DNA of 64,000 nucleotides from Streptomyces sp. NBC_00691 (GTDB lineage Bacteria; Actinomycetota; Actinomycetes; Streptomycetales; Streptomycetaceae): positions 4,938,501 to 5,002,500 of the forward strand of contig NZ_CP109007.1 in the NCBI RefSeq assembly GCF_036226665.1. Direction: 5' to 3'. The notes below the pieces were generated by a model, which made no database searches, was not told where the DNA came from, and saw only the letters and a list, made by a program, of their open reading frames with translations. The position numbers and the translations under genes were made by a program. Shown here piece by piece: positions 39,427 through 47,791 of this stretch (position 1 is the stretch's first letter; every line of letters starts with the position of its first letter).

Positions 39427-41007
39427 ATGGCGCGCGAGTCGGAGTCGGGACAGCCCATCGAGCCGGTCTACGGACCGGAGTCGCTGGCGGGCTGGGATCC
39501 GGCGGAGAAACTGGGCGAGCCGGGCGCGTACCCCTTCACCCGCGGGGTGTACCCGTCGATGTACACCGGCCGGCCGTGGACGATGCGCCAGTACGCGGGC
39601 TTCGGCACCGCGGTCGAGTCCAACGCCCGGTACAAGCAGCTGATCGCCAACGGCACCATGGGCCTCTCCGTCGCCTTCGACCTGCCGACGCAGATGGGCC
39701 ACGACTCGGACGCGCCGATCGCCTCGGGCGAGGTCGGCAAGGTCGGGGTGGCGATCGACTCGGTCGAGGACATGCGGATCCTGTTCGACGGCATCCCGCT
39801 GGACAAGGTCTCCACCTCGATGACGATCAACGCCCCCGCCGCCCTGCTGCTCCTCATGTACCAGCTGGTCGGCGAGGAGCAGGGGGTCCCGGCGGACCGG
39901 CTGACCGGCACGATCCAGAACGACGTGCTGAAGGAGTACATCGCCCGCGGCACGTACATCTTCCCGCCCAAGCCCTCCCTCCGGCTGATCGCGGACATCT
40001 TCCAGTACTGCCGGGCCGAGATCCCGAAGTGGAACACGATCTCGATCTCCGGCTATCACATGGCGGAGGCGGGCGCCTCGCCCGCGCAGGAGATCGCGTT
40101 CACCCTGGCCGACGGCATCGAGTACGTACGGACCGCCGTCGCCGCCGGGATGGACGTGGACGACTTCGCCCCCCGGCTCTCCTTCTTCTTCGTGGCCCGC
40201 ACGACGATCCTGGAGGAGGTCGCGAAGTTCCGGGCGGCCCGCAGGATCTGGGCCCGGGTCATGAAGGACGAGTTCGGCGCGGAGAACCCCAAGTCGCTGA
40301 TGCTCCGCTTCCACACCCAGACCGCGGGGGTGCAGCTGACCGCCCAGCAGCCCGAGGTCAATCTCGTCCGCGTCGCCGTCCAGGGCCTCGCCGCCGTGCT
40401 CGGCGGGACGCAGTCGCTGCACACCAACTCCTTCGACGAGGCCATCGCCCTGCCGACGGACAAGTCCGCCCGCCTGGCCCTGCGCACCCAGCAGGTCCTC
40501 GCGTACGAGACGGACGTGACCGCGACCGTGGACCCCTTCGCGGGCTCGTACGTCGTGGAGAGCATGACCGACGACGTCGAGGCCGCCGCGCTGGAGCTGA
40601 TGGGCCGGGTCGAGGACATGGGCGGCGCGGTCAGCGCCATCGAGCGGGGCTTCCAGAAGGGCGAGATCGAGCGCTCGGCGTACCGGATCGCGCAGGAGAC
40701 CGACAGCGGCGAACGGGTCGTCGTCGGCGTCAACCGCTTCACGGCCGACATCGAGGAGCCGTACGAGCCACTGCGCGTCGACCCGGCGATCGAGGCCCAG
40801 CAGGCCGAACGCCTCGCCGCCCTGCGGGCAGGCCGCGACCAGGAGGCGGTGGACGAGGCCCTCGCGGACCTGAGGAGGGCGGCCGCGGGGACGGAGAACG
40901 TCCTCCCGCCGATGAAGGAGGCCCTCAGGGCCCGCGCCACCGTCGGCGAGGTCTGCCACGCACTGCGGGAGGTCTGGGGCACCTACGTCCCGACCGACGC
41001 CTTCTGA
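39427..41007 (+). CDS. methylmalonyl-CoA mutase-like large subunit (catalytic domain)
   Basis: A 526-residue acyl-CoA mutase large subunit without a cobalamin-binding (DxHxxG) domain, so it needs a separate small B12 subunit, and none is adjacent. Signatures: YPSMYTGRPWTMRQYAGFGT, SVAFDLPTQMGHDSD, TGTIQNDVLKEYIARGTYIF, and ISISGYHMAEAGASPAQEIA. The Tyr in SMYTGRPW and the Arg in PPKPSLRLIADIF sit where methylmalonyl-CoA mutases have their specificity Tyr and Arg (isobutyryl-CoA mutases have Phe and Gln), hinting at methylmalonyl- or ethylmalonyl-type substrates. ATG 39427 has GGGAGGC upstream. Confidence 0.9.
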   Translation: MARESESGQPIEPVYGPESLAGWDPAEKLGEPGAYPFTRGVYPSMYTGRPWTMRQYAGFGTAVESNARYKQLIANGTMGLSVAFDLPTQMGHDSDAPIASGEVGKVGVAIDSVEDMRILFDGIPLDKVSTSMTINAPAALLLLMYQLVGEEQGVPADRLTGTIQNDVLKEYIARGTYIFPPKPSLRLIADIFQYCRAEIPKWNTISISGYHMAEAGASPAQEIAFTLADGIEYVRTAVAAGMDVDDFAPRLSFFFVARTTILEEVAKFRAARRIWARVMKDEFGAENPKSLMLRFHTQTAGVQLTAQQPEVNLVRVAVQGLAAVLGGTQSLHTNSFDEAIALPTDKSARLALRTQQVLAYETDVTATVDPFAGSYVVESMTDDVEAAALELMGRVEDMGGAVSAIERGFQKGEIERSAYRIAQETDSGERVVVGVNRFTADIEEPYEPLRVDPAIEAQQAERLAALRAGRDQEAVDEALADLRRAAAGTENVLPPMKEALRARATVGEVCHALREVWGTYVPTDAF

Positions 41008-41031
41008 TCTTCCGCGATACGAAACACGCAG

Positions 41032-41063
41032 GCGGAGTGTCGTACTGACATGCGACACTCCGC
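41032..41063. promoter_or_regulatory. perfect dyad abutting exporter start codon
   Basis: GCGGAGTGTCG (41032-41042) and CGACACTCCGC (41053-41063) form an 11+11 inverted repeat with a 10-base spacer, ending 3 bases before the ATG at 41067. It could end the mutase transcript, hide the start, or be an operator; there is no ribosome site in between. Confidence 0.6.
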
Positions 41064-41066
41064 TTC

Positions 41067-41732
41067 ATGCTGGGTGTCACCGATCTTCCGACCTATCTCG
41101 TGGGTCTCGTCCTCATCATCCTCCTGCCGGGGCCGAACTCGCTGTACGTGCTGTCCGTCGCCGCCCGCAAGGGCACGCGGACCGGCTACCGGGCCGCCGC
41201 CGGAGTCTTCACCGGCGACGCCGTCCTCATGACGCTGGCCGCCCTCGGCGCCGCGTCCCTCCTCCAGACCACCCCCCTGCTCTTCATGATCGTGAAGTAC
41301 GCGGGCGCGGGCTATCTGGCCTGGATGGCGTACGGGATGCTGCGCTCGGCCCGGGAGATGTGGCGCTCGCGCGGCGAGGTGGAGCGGACGGCGGACGACG
41401 GGACCGAGGAGGCCACGGCCGGGCCGGGGGAGAACCCGTACCGCAGGGCGCTCGTCATCAGCCTCTTCAACCCGAAGGCGATCCTCTTCCTCATCTCCTT
41501 CTTCGTGCAGTTCGTGGACCCGGCGTACGCCTACCCGGCCCTCTCCTTCCTGGTGCTCGGCACGCTCCTGGAGATCGGCAGCTTCCTCTATCTGACGATG
41601 CTGATATTCGGCGGCACCCGGCTGGCCGCCGCGTTCCGCCGCCGCCGTCGGCTCTCGGCGGGAGCCACCTCCGCCGCCGGCGCCCTCTTCCTCGGCTTCG
41701 CCGCGAAGCTCTCCCTCAGCAGTGCCGCTTGA
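41067..41732 (+). CDS. LysE/LeuE family amino acid exporter
   Basis: A 221-residue membrane protein with six helices. The N-terminal LPTYLVGLVLIILLPGPNSL (the PGP motif) and YVLSVAARKGTRTGYRAAAG are typical for RhtB/LysE exporters, and the overall pattern is closest to leucine exporter LeuE. A charged cytoplasmic loop (about 90-125) separates the halves. The only ATG is at 41067, right after a perfect dyad and without a ribosome site. The divergent or downstream MerR gene may sense a related signal. Confidence 0.85.
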   Translation: MLGVTDLPTYLVGLVLIILLPGPNSLYVLSVAARKGTRTGYRAAAGVFTGDAVLMTLAALGAASLLQTTPLLFMIVKYAGAGYLAWMAYGMLRSAREMWRSRGEVERTADDGTEEATAGPGENPYRRALVISLFNPKAILFLISFFVQFVDPAYAYPALSFLVLGTLLEIGSFLYLTMLIFGGTRLAAAFRRRRRLSAGATSAAGALFLGFAAKLSLSSAA

Positions 41733-41759
41733 CCCTCACACCGTGTGAGGCCGTTCCGT
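41729..41759 (+). promoter_or_regulatory. MerR-type promoter with 19-bp spacer
   Basis: TTGACC (41729-41734) and TTCCGT (41754-41759) are separated by 19 bases, and the spacer carries the palindrome CCTCACACCGTGTGAGG (41734-41750). Overlong spacers with central dyads are the hallmark of MerR-activated promoters. It directly precedes the merR-type gene, so autoregulation is likely. Confidence 0.65.
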
Positions 41760-41769
41760 AGGGGTCGTC

Positions 41770-42591
41770 ATGTTCACCATCGGAGACTTCGCCCGGCACG
41801 GGCGGGTGTCGGTCCGGATGCTGCGCCACTACGACGCCATCGGACTGCTGCGCCCGGCCCGGGTCGACCCGCACACGGGCTACCGCTTCTACACGGCGGA
41901 CCAGCTCGCCCTGCTCAACCGCGTCATTGCGCTCAAGGACCTCGGCTTCACCCTGGAACAGGTCGGCGCGATCCTCGACGAGAAGATCGACGCGGACGAA
42001 CTGCGGGGCATGCTGCGTCTGCGCCAGGCCGAGCTCGAAGCGGCCCTGGCGGAGGCACGGGCACGGCTCGCCCAGGTCGGCGCGCGGCTCCAGGCCATCG
42101 AGAGCGAGGGACGCATGTCCACCCAGGACGTCGTCGTCAAGAAGATCCCCGCCGTTCGGATCGCGGAACTGAGCGCGGTCGCCGCGAGCTTCGCCCCGCA
42201 GCACATCAGCCCGGTCATCGGGCCCCTGTACGACGAGCTGTGCGGTCGCCTGGAGGCCGCCGGGATCACCGGGTTCGGCCCCGGGATCGCGTACTACGAG
42301 GACGCCGGCAAGGGCGACGGCTCGGTGCTCGTGCACGCCGGGATGACCGTCCCGGAGGGGACGGCCGTGGAGGGCGCCGAGGTGCACGTCCTCCCCGGCA
42401 TCGAGGAGGCGGCGACCGTCGTCCACCGGGGCTCGATGGACACCGTCCTGCCGACCGCGCAGACCCTGGCCCGCTGGATCGAGGCCAACGGCTACCAGAC
42501 GCGGCACTACGCGCGGGAGCTGTACCTGGAATGCCCCGAGGACCCCTCCCGGTGGGTGACGGAGCTCCAGGAGGAGATCGTCCGCGCCTGA
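41770..42591 (+). CDS. MerR family regulator with GyrI-like effector domain
   Basis: A 273-residue regulator. The N-terminal MerR winged helix (MFTIGDFARHGRVSVRMLRH, YYDAIGLLRPARVDPHTGYR-type motif) is followed by a coiled-coil dimer helix (about 75-112, LRGMLRLRQAELEAALAEAR) and a GyrI-like/BacRec effector domain (about 120-273, with GIAYYEDAGKGDG and HARELYLECPED-like end). Such proteins bind drugs and activate efflux genes. Start ATG 41770 is about where a transcript from the upstream 19-base-spacer promoter would begin, so it may be nearly leaderless. Confidence 0.93.
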   Translation: MFTIGDFARHGRVSVRMLRHYDAIGLLRPARVDPHTGYRFYTADQLALLNRVIALKDLGFTLEQVGAILDEKIDADELRGMLRLRQAELEAALAEARARLAQVGARLQAIESEGRMSTQDVVVKKIPAVRIAELSAVAASFAPQHISPVIGPLYDELCGRLEAAGITGFGPGIAYYEDAGKGDGSVLVHAGMTVPEGTAVEGAEVHVLPGIEEAATVVHRGSMDTVLPTAQTLARWIEANGYQTRHYARELYLECPEDPSRWVTELQEEIVRA

Positions 42592-42681
42592 CGCGCGCCC
42601 CCGGTTCGGCCCGCGGGCCCGGGTCCCCCGCACGGGGCCCGGGCCCGCGGCTCGTGGCGCGCCCGCCGCGCGGTGCCGCGG

Positions 42682-42735
42682 GTCGCGGAGGCGCCGCGGG
42701 CAGCGGAGGCGCCGCCGGTCGCGGAGGCGCCTCCG
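42682..42735. repeat. 18-bp tandem repeat, three units
   Basis: Units at 42682, 42700 and 42718 follow the pattern G(T/C)(C/A)GCGGAGGCGCC. They lie between the MerR gene and the 3' end of the leftward glycosyltransferase gene. GC-rich and probably slippage-prone; no function is apparent. Confidence 0.65.
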
Positions 42736-42739
42736 GCCG

Positions 42740-44062
42740 CTACCTCTTCAGCGCCTTGCGCAGCCGCAGTGCGCGCCGCGCCAGGCGGCGGACCCTCGGG
42801 TGCCGGGGGAGCGGGATGCCGCCGGGCAGGTCGAGGACGGTGAGGCGGCGCCGGGTGAAGTGGTGCCGGGTGCGCTCGGCGAACGGCCCGGACAGGTGCC
42901 GGACGGCCGGCTCCCGCAGCTCCGGCCGGATCTTCGGCTGCATCGCGAAGCCGACCGCCGCGACCAGGTCGTTCAGCTGGTCCGTGCCGATCGCGCCGCC
43001 GTCCTCCGCACCGGCCTCCAGCGGCGGTACGACCACGTCCACCACGGTGAGCGGGATGCGGTTGCTGTTCTGGAACGGGGTGAGCCGTTCGAGCAGGCCG
43101 CGCGTACCGACCCGGGCGACCGGCAGTCCGTAGAAGGTCCGCGCGGTGAGCAGCGCCGTGGAGAAGCAGCCGACGACGAGGGCGGGCCGCAGCTCGCGGT
43201 AGAGCACTTCGGCGAGCACCGGCCGGTCCTCGACGGTCAGCTCGGCGCCGAGCGCCCTCGCCTCCTGGACCAGCGCCTTCGACCAGGTGTCGGGGGCCGT
43301 CGGGTGCGGCTTGAAGACGAGCCGCCGGTGGCCCCGGGCGACCGCGCCCCGGACCATGCGCAGGTGCAGTTCCTCCTCCTCGGCGGCGGTGAGCAGGTCG
43401 AGCGCCGCGAGGTACTGGCCGAGGAGCAGCACGGGCCCGTCCTCGGAGGCGGCCGTGGCGGCGGGCCCGGCCAGCTCGTCGACGCACTTGGTGAACGCCT
43501 CCGTCGGTACGGCCTCCGGCACCGCCCCGAACTCGGCGAGCAGCAGCGGCGCGAGACCGGGCACGAGGTCCAGGTGGAGCAGCCGGCCGACGCGTCCGCC
43601 GATCAGCGGGTCGATCTTGTTGCGGGTCGGCCCGTAGCTCATCAGACCGTCCGCGTACACGGTGACGGGTGCGTCGGGCAGCAGCTGGGCGATGGCGAGC
43701 GCGGGCGTGACCTGGAGGGATTCCAGGGCGAGTTCGACGTGGTCGTCGCCGAGGTCCCAGATCCTGCGCAGATGGCGCTGGAGGAGCGGCAGGTCGCTCG
43801 GCCGGGGGGTCCAGCCGCCCGGGTGGAGCGGGGAGATCGTCTCGTTCCACGACAGGACGGAGTCGAAGCGGCCGCGGAGCCCCTCGAAGCCCTCGGCCAG
43901 GTCCAGCGGCGGGGTCGTCTCCGGCACGGCCGCGTTGTTGGTGACGAGCAGGATGCGGCGGTCGGCGGGGCCGAAGGCGCCGCTGTCCAGGGCGGCGGCG
44001 ATCGTCACCGCGCCGTAGAGGGTCGAGGCGCAGAAGATCTGGGTGGTCCGGCGGGTGCTCAC
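42740..44062 (-). CDS. polysialyltransferase-like glycosyltransferase
   Basis: A 440-residue protein resembling bacterial sialic-acid polymerases of the GT52/polysialyltransferase type: an N-terminal Rossmann-like start (TQIFCASTLYGAVTIAAALD), the acceptor segment VTVYADGLMSYGPTRNKIDP, and the C-terminal nucleotide region RRLVFKPHPTAPDTWSKALV then LRPALVVGCFSTALLTARTF, containing the KPHP and FSTAL motifs typical of such enzymes. Predicted to add or polymerise CMP-activated nonulosonic acid (Kdn-like). Its start GTG 44062 overlaps the stop of the upstream glycosyltransferase gene by four bases. Confidence 0.82.
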   Translation of the reverse strand: MSTRRTTQIFCASTLYGAVTIAAALDSGAFGPADRRILLVTNNAAVPETTPPLDLAEGFEGLRGRFDSVLSWNETISPLHPGGWTPRPSDLPLLQRHLRRIWDLGDDHVELALESLQVTPALAIAQLLPDAPVTVYADGLMSYGPTRNKIDPLIGGRVGRLLHLDLVPGLAPLLLAEFGAVPEAVPTEAFTKCVDELAGPAATAASEDGPVLLLGQYLAALDLLTAAEEEELHLRMVRGAVARGHRRLVFKPHPTAPDTWSKALVQEARALGAELTVEDRPVLAEVLYRELRPALVVGCFSTALLTARTFYGLPVARVGTRGLLERLTPFQNSNRIPLTVVDVVVPPLEAGAEDGGAIGTDQLNDLVAAVGFAMQPKIRPELREPAVRHLSGPFAERTRHHFTRRRLTVLDLPGGIPLPRHPRVRRLARRALRLRKALKR

Positions 44063-45087
44063 GCGGCCACCTCCGCGGCGGCCGGACCGGCACCGGCGCC
44101 CGGGCCCGTGCCCGGTGCCGGCGGCGGTGCCGGGCGGCGCCGCCGCAGTCTCCGCAGCATCGTCGCGCGGTCCCCGCCCATCGCCGTGAGGGCCTCGTCG
44201 AGGACGTCCTGCGGCATGCGCCGCAGCGCGCCCGCGCTCATCGCCTTCAACTGGCGGGCGACGTCGGGCTCGAAACGTTCGATGGAGCCGATGTGATGGG
44301 AAATCACCGCGCAATAGGTGCGCACGGCTTTCGGGAGAAGGAGGTCGGCATTCGCGTCCTTGGCCGTTTCCTCGATCACCTGGTCGAATGCGCGGATGAA
44401 ATCCAATTGCCGTACGTCGCCGATCTGGGTGAGTGAGGTCGCCACGCCGCGCCGGTAGAAGACGCCGAGTTCGCCGATCGCGGCGAACGATTCCGCCTCG
44501 CGGTGCAGCCGCCAGATCCACGGCCGGTCCTCGGCGGTCCGCAGCCCGTGGGTGAAGTGCAGCAGACCGCGGTCGAGGAGTCGGCGGTGGTAGATCCCCG
44601 CCCAGGCGTACGGGTAGTCGACCGAGGTCGTCCGGTGCGCGGGCAGGATCGCCTCCCGCGGGTTGAGCACCTCGCCGCGCCGGGCGACGGGAGCCCGTCG
44701 GATGCCGCGGTTCCGGCCGGTGACGGAGACGTGGTCGGTGCGCACGAAGTCGCAGCCGAGCTCCTCCGCGGCGGTGACCAGGCGGGCGTAGTGGCCGGGG
44801 GCGAGCCAGTCGTCCCCGTCCAGGAAGGTGAGGTACTCGCCGCGGGCGGCGTCGAGGCCGGTGTTCCGGGCGGTGGCGAGGCCTCCGTTGTGCTCGTGCC
44901 TGATCAGGACGGCACCCGGGATGTCGCGCGCGGCCCGCTCGAGGATCTCCGGGGTCCCGTCCGACGAGCAGTCGTCGACGAGCAGGAACTCGAAGTCCTT
45001 CCGGGCGTTGGCCCGCAGGCTCGTGAGGGTGTCGGGGGCGTATGTCTGCACGTTGAAGAACGGCACGACGACGGAGAGCTTGACCAC
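44059..45087 (-). CDS. family 2 glycosyltransferase
   Basis: A 342-residue GT-A fold glycosyltransferase. N-terminal VVKLSVVVPFFNVQTYAPDT, the nucleotide region LLVDDCSSDGTPEIL, and the metal DxD within YLTFLDGDDWLAPGHYARL are complete. The C-terminal 25 residues are Pro/Gly-rich. It belongs to the nonulosonic-acid polymer cluster and is translationally coupled to the polysialyltransferase-like gene. GTG 45087 is preceded by TAGCGT with exactly 7 bases between and no ribosome site, so the message is probably leaderless; the longer in-frame ATG at 45228 overlaps the divergent promoter. Confidence 0.9.
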   Translation of the reverse strand: MVKLSVVVPFFNVQTYAPDTLTSLRANARKDFEFLLVDDCSSDGTPEILERAARDIPGAVLIRHEHNGGLATARNTGLDAARGEYLTFLDGDDWLAPGHYARLVTAAEELGCDFVRTDHVSVTGRNRGIRRAPVARRGEVLNPREAILPAHRTTSVDYPYAWAGIYHRRLLDRGLLHFTHGLRTAEDRPWIWRLHREAESFAAIGELGVFYRRGVATSLTQIGDVRQLDFIRAFDQVIEETAKDANADLLLPKAVRTYCAVISHHIGSIERFEPDVARQLKAMSAGALRRMPQDVLDEALTAMGGDRATMLRRLRRRRPAPPPAPGTGPGAGAGPAAAEVAA

Positions 45088-45094
45088 GCGGTTG

Positions 45095-45299
45095 ACGCTA
45101 GGCGCCGTCCCGGCATTCCCACCGACCGTTGGGCATCCCTTCGGTGAACACGAAGCGGCGGGCCGATTAACCGCCTTTCCCGACAGGGAAATCCGGCCCC
45201 GATACGTCCGGTTCCCGACCCGCTTCAACAGGAGGAGAGGCTCTGTTCACCGTTTGTTGTGTCTCAGTTGGGCCGAAAAGCGGAATGCCCTTCTAGCGT
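45095..45299. promoter_or_regulatory. matched divergent leaderless promoters
   Basis: TAGCGT occurs on the minus strand at 45100-45095 and on the plus strand at 45294-45299, each followed by exactly 7 bases and a GTG start (45087 and 45307). GGAATGCC precedes both. The shared sequence suggests that the two arms of the cell-wall polymer cluster are expressed together. Confidence 0.6.
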
Positions 45300-45306
45300 C
45301 CTCGGC

Positions 45307-46596
45307 GTGCCAGCAAGTACCAGAGAAGCGGTACGGGTCGCCGTACTCGCCGACTCCGACACCCGGTGGAAATGGGGCGCCCTCACGGCGCGCCGCATCA
45401 CCACGGCGACCGCCGAACCCACCGGATTCGTCCTGCGCGGACGGGCGACCCCCACCGAACGCCAGCTCGCCGAGACCGGGGTGTCCACCGCCACCCCGCG
45501 CGAGGTGACGGGTGCGGAGTTCCTGCGCGCGGTACGGGAGGCGGAGGCGCGCGGCGAGGGGTTCGACGTCGTCGTCCTCGCGCTCGTCGGCGGCACCGTA
45601 CGGGCCGTCCTGCAGGGTCTCGCCGACCTGGGTCTCGAACGGCGTCCCGTGGTCGTCACCGGCTATGTCGGCGTCGTCTACGAGAAGCTGACCGACGGTC
45701 TGCTGCTGCGCCACGGAGCCGATGTCGTCCTCGCCAACTCCCTGCACGACGCGGAGCGTTTCCGTGCCGTGTACGAGGGAGTGGGCGCCGGGGCCGGCTC
45801 GGTCGTCGAGGCGGCCCTGCCCTTCCTGGGCGGCGCCCCGTACGCCCCGGAGGCCGGCCGCGACACCCTCGTCTTCGCCGCCCAGCCGTCCGTGCCGGTC
45901 ACCCGGACCGAACGCGCCTACGTACTGAGGCGCCTGATCGAGCACGCCCGGCTCCACCCGGGCCGCGAGGTGCTCCTCAAGCTCCGCTCCAAGCCGGGCG
46001 AGCACACCACGCACCTGGAGGAGTTCCCGTTCCAGAAGCTGGTCCGCGAGCTCGACCCGCCGGCCAACTTCTCGCTGGTCTACGGGCACATGGGCGAGGT
46101 CCTCGACCGTACCGACCTGCTCGTGACCGTCTCCTCGACGGCCGCCCTCGAAGCGCTGCACCGCCGCATCCCCACCGCGATCCTCACCGACCTCGGGGTC
46201 CGCGAGGTGCTGGGCAACCACCACTTCGTCGGCTCCGGTCTGCTCGCCTCCTTCGACCGGCTCGACAAGGGGCTCGCCCCGGCACCCGACGAGACCTGGC
46301 TCGCCCGGCAGGGCGTCGCCTCCGACGGCTCGTACGACGCGGCCTTCGACGCGGCCCGCGACCGGGTCACCGAGCTCCTGGCGCTCCCCGCGCTCCCCCC
46401 GATCACCCCCTACTACACGACGGAGACGGCGCCCGGGTACCTGCCCGGGATCCTCGCCCGCCACCGCCTGGACGTCACCGCCCCGGAGCCCCGCGAGAGC
46501 GGCCTCCGCCGGGTCGTCCGGGAGGCCGCGCGGGGCGCGTACCGCCACGGCGTGCAACGCGTCGCCCCCGTCATCCGCCGTCTGGGAGAACTCTGA
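45307..46596 (+). CDS. putative glycosyltransferase of DUF6716 type
   Basis: A 429-residue protein with a GT-B-like look: VRVAVLADSDTRWKWGALTA at the N-terminus, VVVTGYVGVVYEKLTDGLLL, LVFAAQPSVPVTRTERAYVL (a UDP/CMP-domain start), EVLLKLRSKPGEHTTHLEEF, and DLLVTVSSTAALEALHRRIP with the SSTAAL motif as in polysialyl-type transferases. It resembles Streptomyces proteins named DUF6716 putative glycosyltransferase. GTG 45307 is apparently leaderless. Its stop shares a base with the ATG of the CMP-synthetase gene (TGATG), placing it first in the biosynthetic operon. Confidence 0.78.
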   Translation: MPASTREAVRVAVLADSDTRWKWGALTARRITTATAEPTGFVLRGRATPTERQLAETGVSTATPREVTGAEFLRAVREAEARGEGFDVVVLALVGGTVRAVLQGLADLGLERRPVVVTGYVGVVYEKLTDGLLLRHGADVVLANSLHDAERFRAVYEGVGAGAGSVVEAALPFLGGAPYAPEAGRDTLVFAAQPSVPVTRTERAYVLRRLIEHARLHPGREVLLKLRSKPGEHTTHLEEFPFQKLVRELDPPANFSLVYGHMGEVLDRTDLLVTVSSTAALEALHRRIPTAILTDLGVREVLGNHHFVGSGLLASFDRLDKGLAPAPDETWLARQGVASDGSYDAAFDAARDRVTELLALPALPPITPYYTTETAPGYLPGILARHRLDVTAPEPRESGLRRVVREAARGAYRHGVQRVAPVIRRLGEL

Positions 46597-47780
46597 TGAC
46601 CACCACCGTGCTCGCCGTGATCCCCGCGAGGGGCGGTTCGAAGGGCGTGCCCGCCAAGAACCTCGCCCCGGTGGCCGGAGTACCCCTGGTCGCCCGCGCC
46701 GTCCGGGCCTGCCTCGGCGCCCGGACCGTCACCCACGTCGTGGTCTCCACCGACGACGCCGGCATCGCGGCCGCCGCCCGGACCGCGGGGGCCGAGGCCG
46801 TGCGGCGCCCCGCCGAGATCGCCGGCGACACCGCCACCAGCGAGGCCGCGGTCCTGCACGCCATGGACGCCTTCGAGGCCACCCACGGCCGCCCGGCCGA
46901 CGTGGTCCTCCTCGTCCAGTGCACCAGCCCCTTCCTCAGCTCCGCCGAGGTCGCCGAGACCGTCGAGCGCATCACCTCCGGTGCCGCCGACACGGCCTTC
47001 ACGGCCGCCCCGTCGCACGGCTTCCTCTGGCGCGAGACGGTCGAGGACGGTGCCACCGGCGTCAACCACGACAAGGCGCACCGCCCCCGCCGCCAGGACC
47101 GCGAGCCCGAGTACCTGGAGACCGGCGCCGTCTACGCGATGGACGGGGCCGGCTTCCGCACCCACCGGCACCGCTTCTTCGGCCGTACGGCGCTCGTCGT
47201 CACCGACCCCGCCCGGGTCCTGGAGATCGACGACCCGCACGACCTGGCCCGCGCCCGTGTCCTCGCGCCGCTCCTCGACACCCCGGCCACCCCCGGCTTC
47301 GCGGACGTCGACGCCGTCGTCCTCGACTTCGACGGCACGCAGACCGACGACCGGGTCCACCTGGACGCGGAGGGACGCGAGTTCGTCTCCGCGCACCGCG
47401 GCGACGGCCTCGGCATCGCCGCCCTGCGCCGCGCGGGACTGCCCGTCCTCATCCTCTCCACCGAGCAGAACGCCGTCGTCGCCGCCCGCGCCCGCAAGCT
47501 CAAGATCCCCGTCCTGCACGGCATCGACCGCAAGGACCGGGCCCTCAAGGAGTGGTGCGAGGCGGAGGGCATCGACCCGCAGCGCGTGCTCTACGCCGGA
47601 AACGACGTCAACGACCTTCCGTGCTTCCACCTCGTCGGCTGGCCCGTCGCGGTGAGCAGCGCACACGACTCCGTACGGGCCGCGGCCCGCGCGGTCACCG
47701 TCACCCCGGGTGGCTCGGGGGCGATCCGCGAGATCGCCGCCTGGCTCCTCGGACCCGAGCTCGACACCCCCAACTCCTAA
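46596..47780 (+). CDS. CMP-nonulosonate synthetase fused to KdsC-like phosphatase
   Basis: A 394-residue bifunctional protein. Residues 1-230 are an acylneuraminate cytidylyltransferase (AVIPARGGSKGVPAKNLAPV, RRPAEIAGDTATSEAAVLHA, LLVQCTSPFLSSAEV, YLETGAVYAMD), which activates a nonulosonic acid with CTP. Residues about 240-390 are a HAD phosphatase of the KdsC type (VVLDFDGTQTDDRVHLDAEG, GDGLGIAALRRAGLPVLILS, LYAGNDVNDLPCF), expected to remove the 9-phosphate before activation. Animal CMP-sialate synthetases have a comparable second domain. ATG 46596 follows GGGAGAA. The substrate is probably Kdn or a relative, by analogy with the S. coelicolor teichulosonic-acid genes. Confidence 0.9.
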   Translation: MTTTVLAVIPARGGSKGVPAKNLAPVAGVPLVARAVRACLGARTVTHVVVSTDDAGIAAAARTAGAEAVRRPAEIAGDTATSEAAVLHAMDAFEATHGRPADVVLLVQCTSPFLSSAEVAETVERITSGAADTAFTAAPSHGFLWRETVEDGATGVNHDKAHRPRRQDREPEYLETGAVYAMDGAGFRTHRHRFFGRTALVVTDPARVLEIDDPHDLARARVLAPLLDTPATPGFADVDAVVLDFDGTQTDDRVHLDAEGREFVSAHRGDGLGIAALRRAGLPVLILSTEQNAVVAARARKLKIPVLHGIDRKDRALKEWCEAEGIDPQRVLYAGNDVNDLPCFHLVGWPVAVSSAHDSVRAAARAVTVTPGGSGAIREIAAWLLGPELDTPNS

Positions 47781-47791
47781 GGACCGGCACC

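Noticed and set aside
45087..45125. SigR-type promoter (GGGAAT-N18-GTT) before the family 2 glycosyltransferase
   Set aside because: The downstream element reads GTC, and the TAGCGT leaderless arrangement explains the region better.
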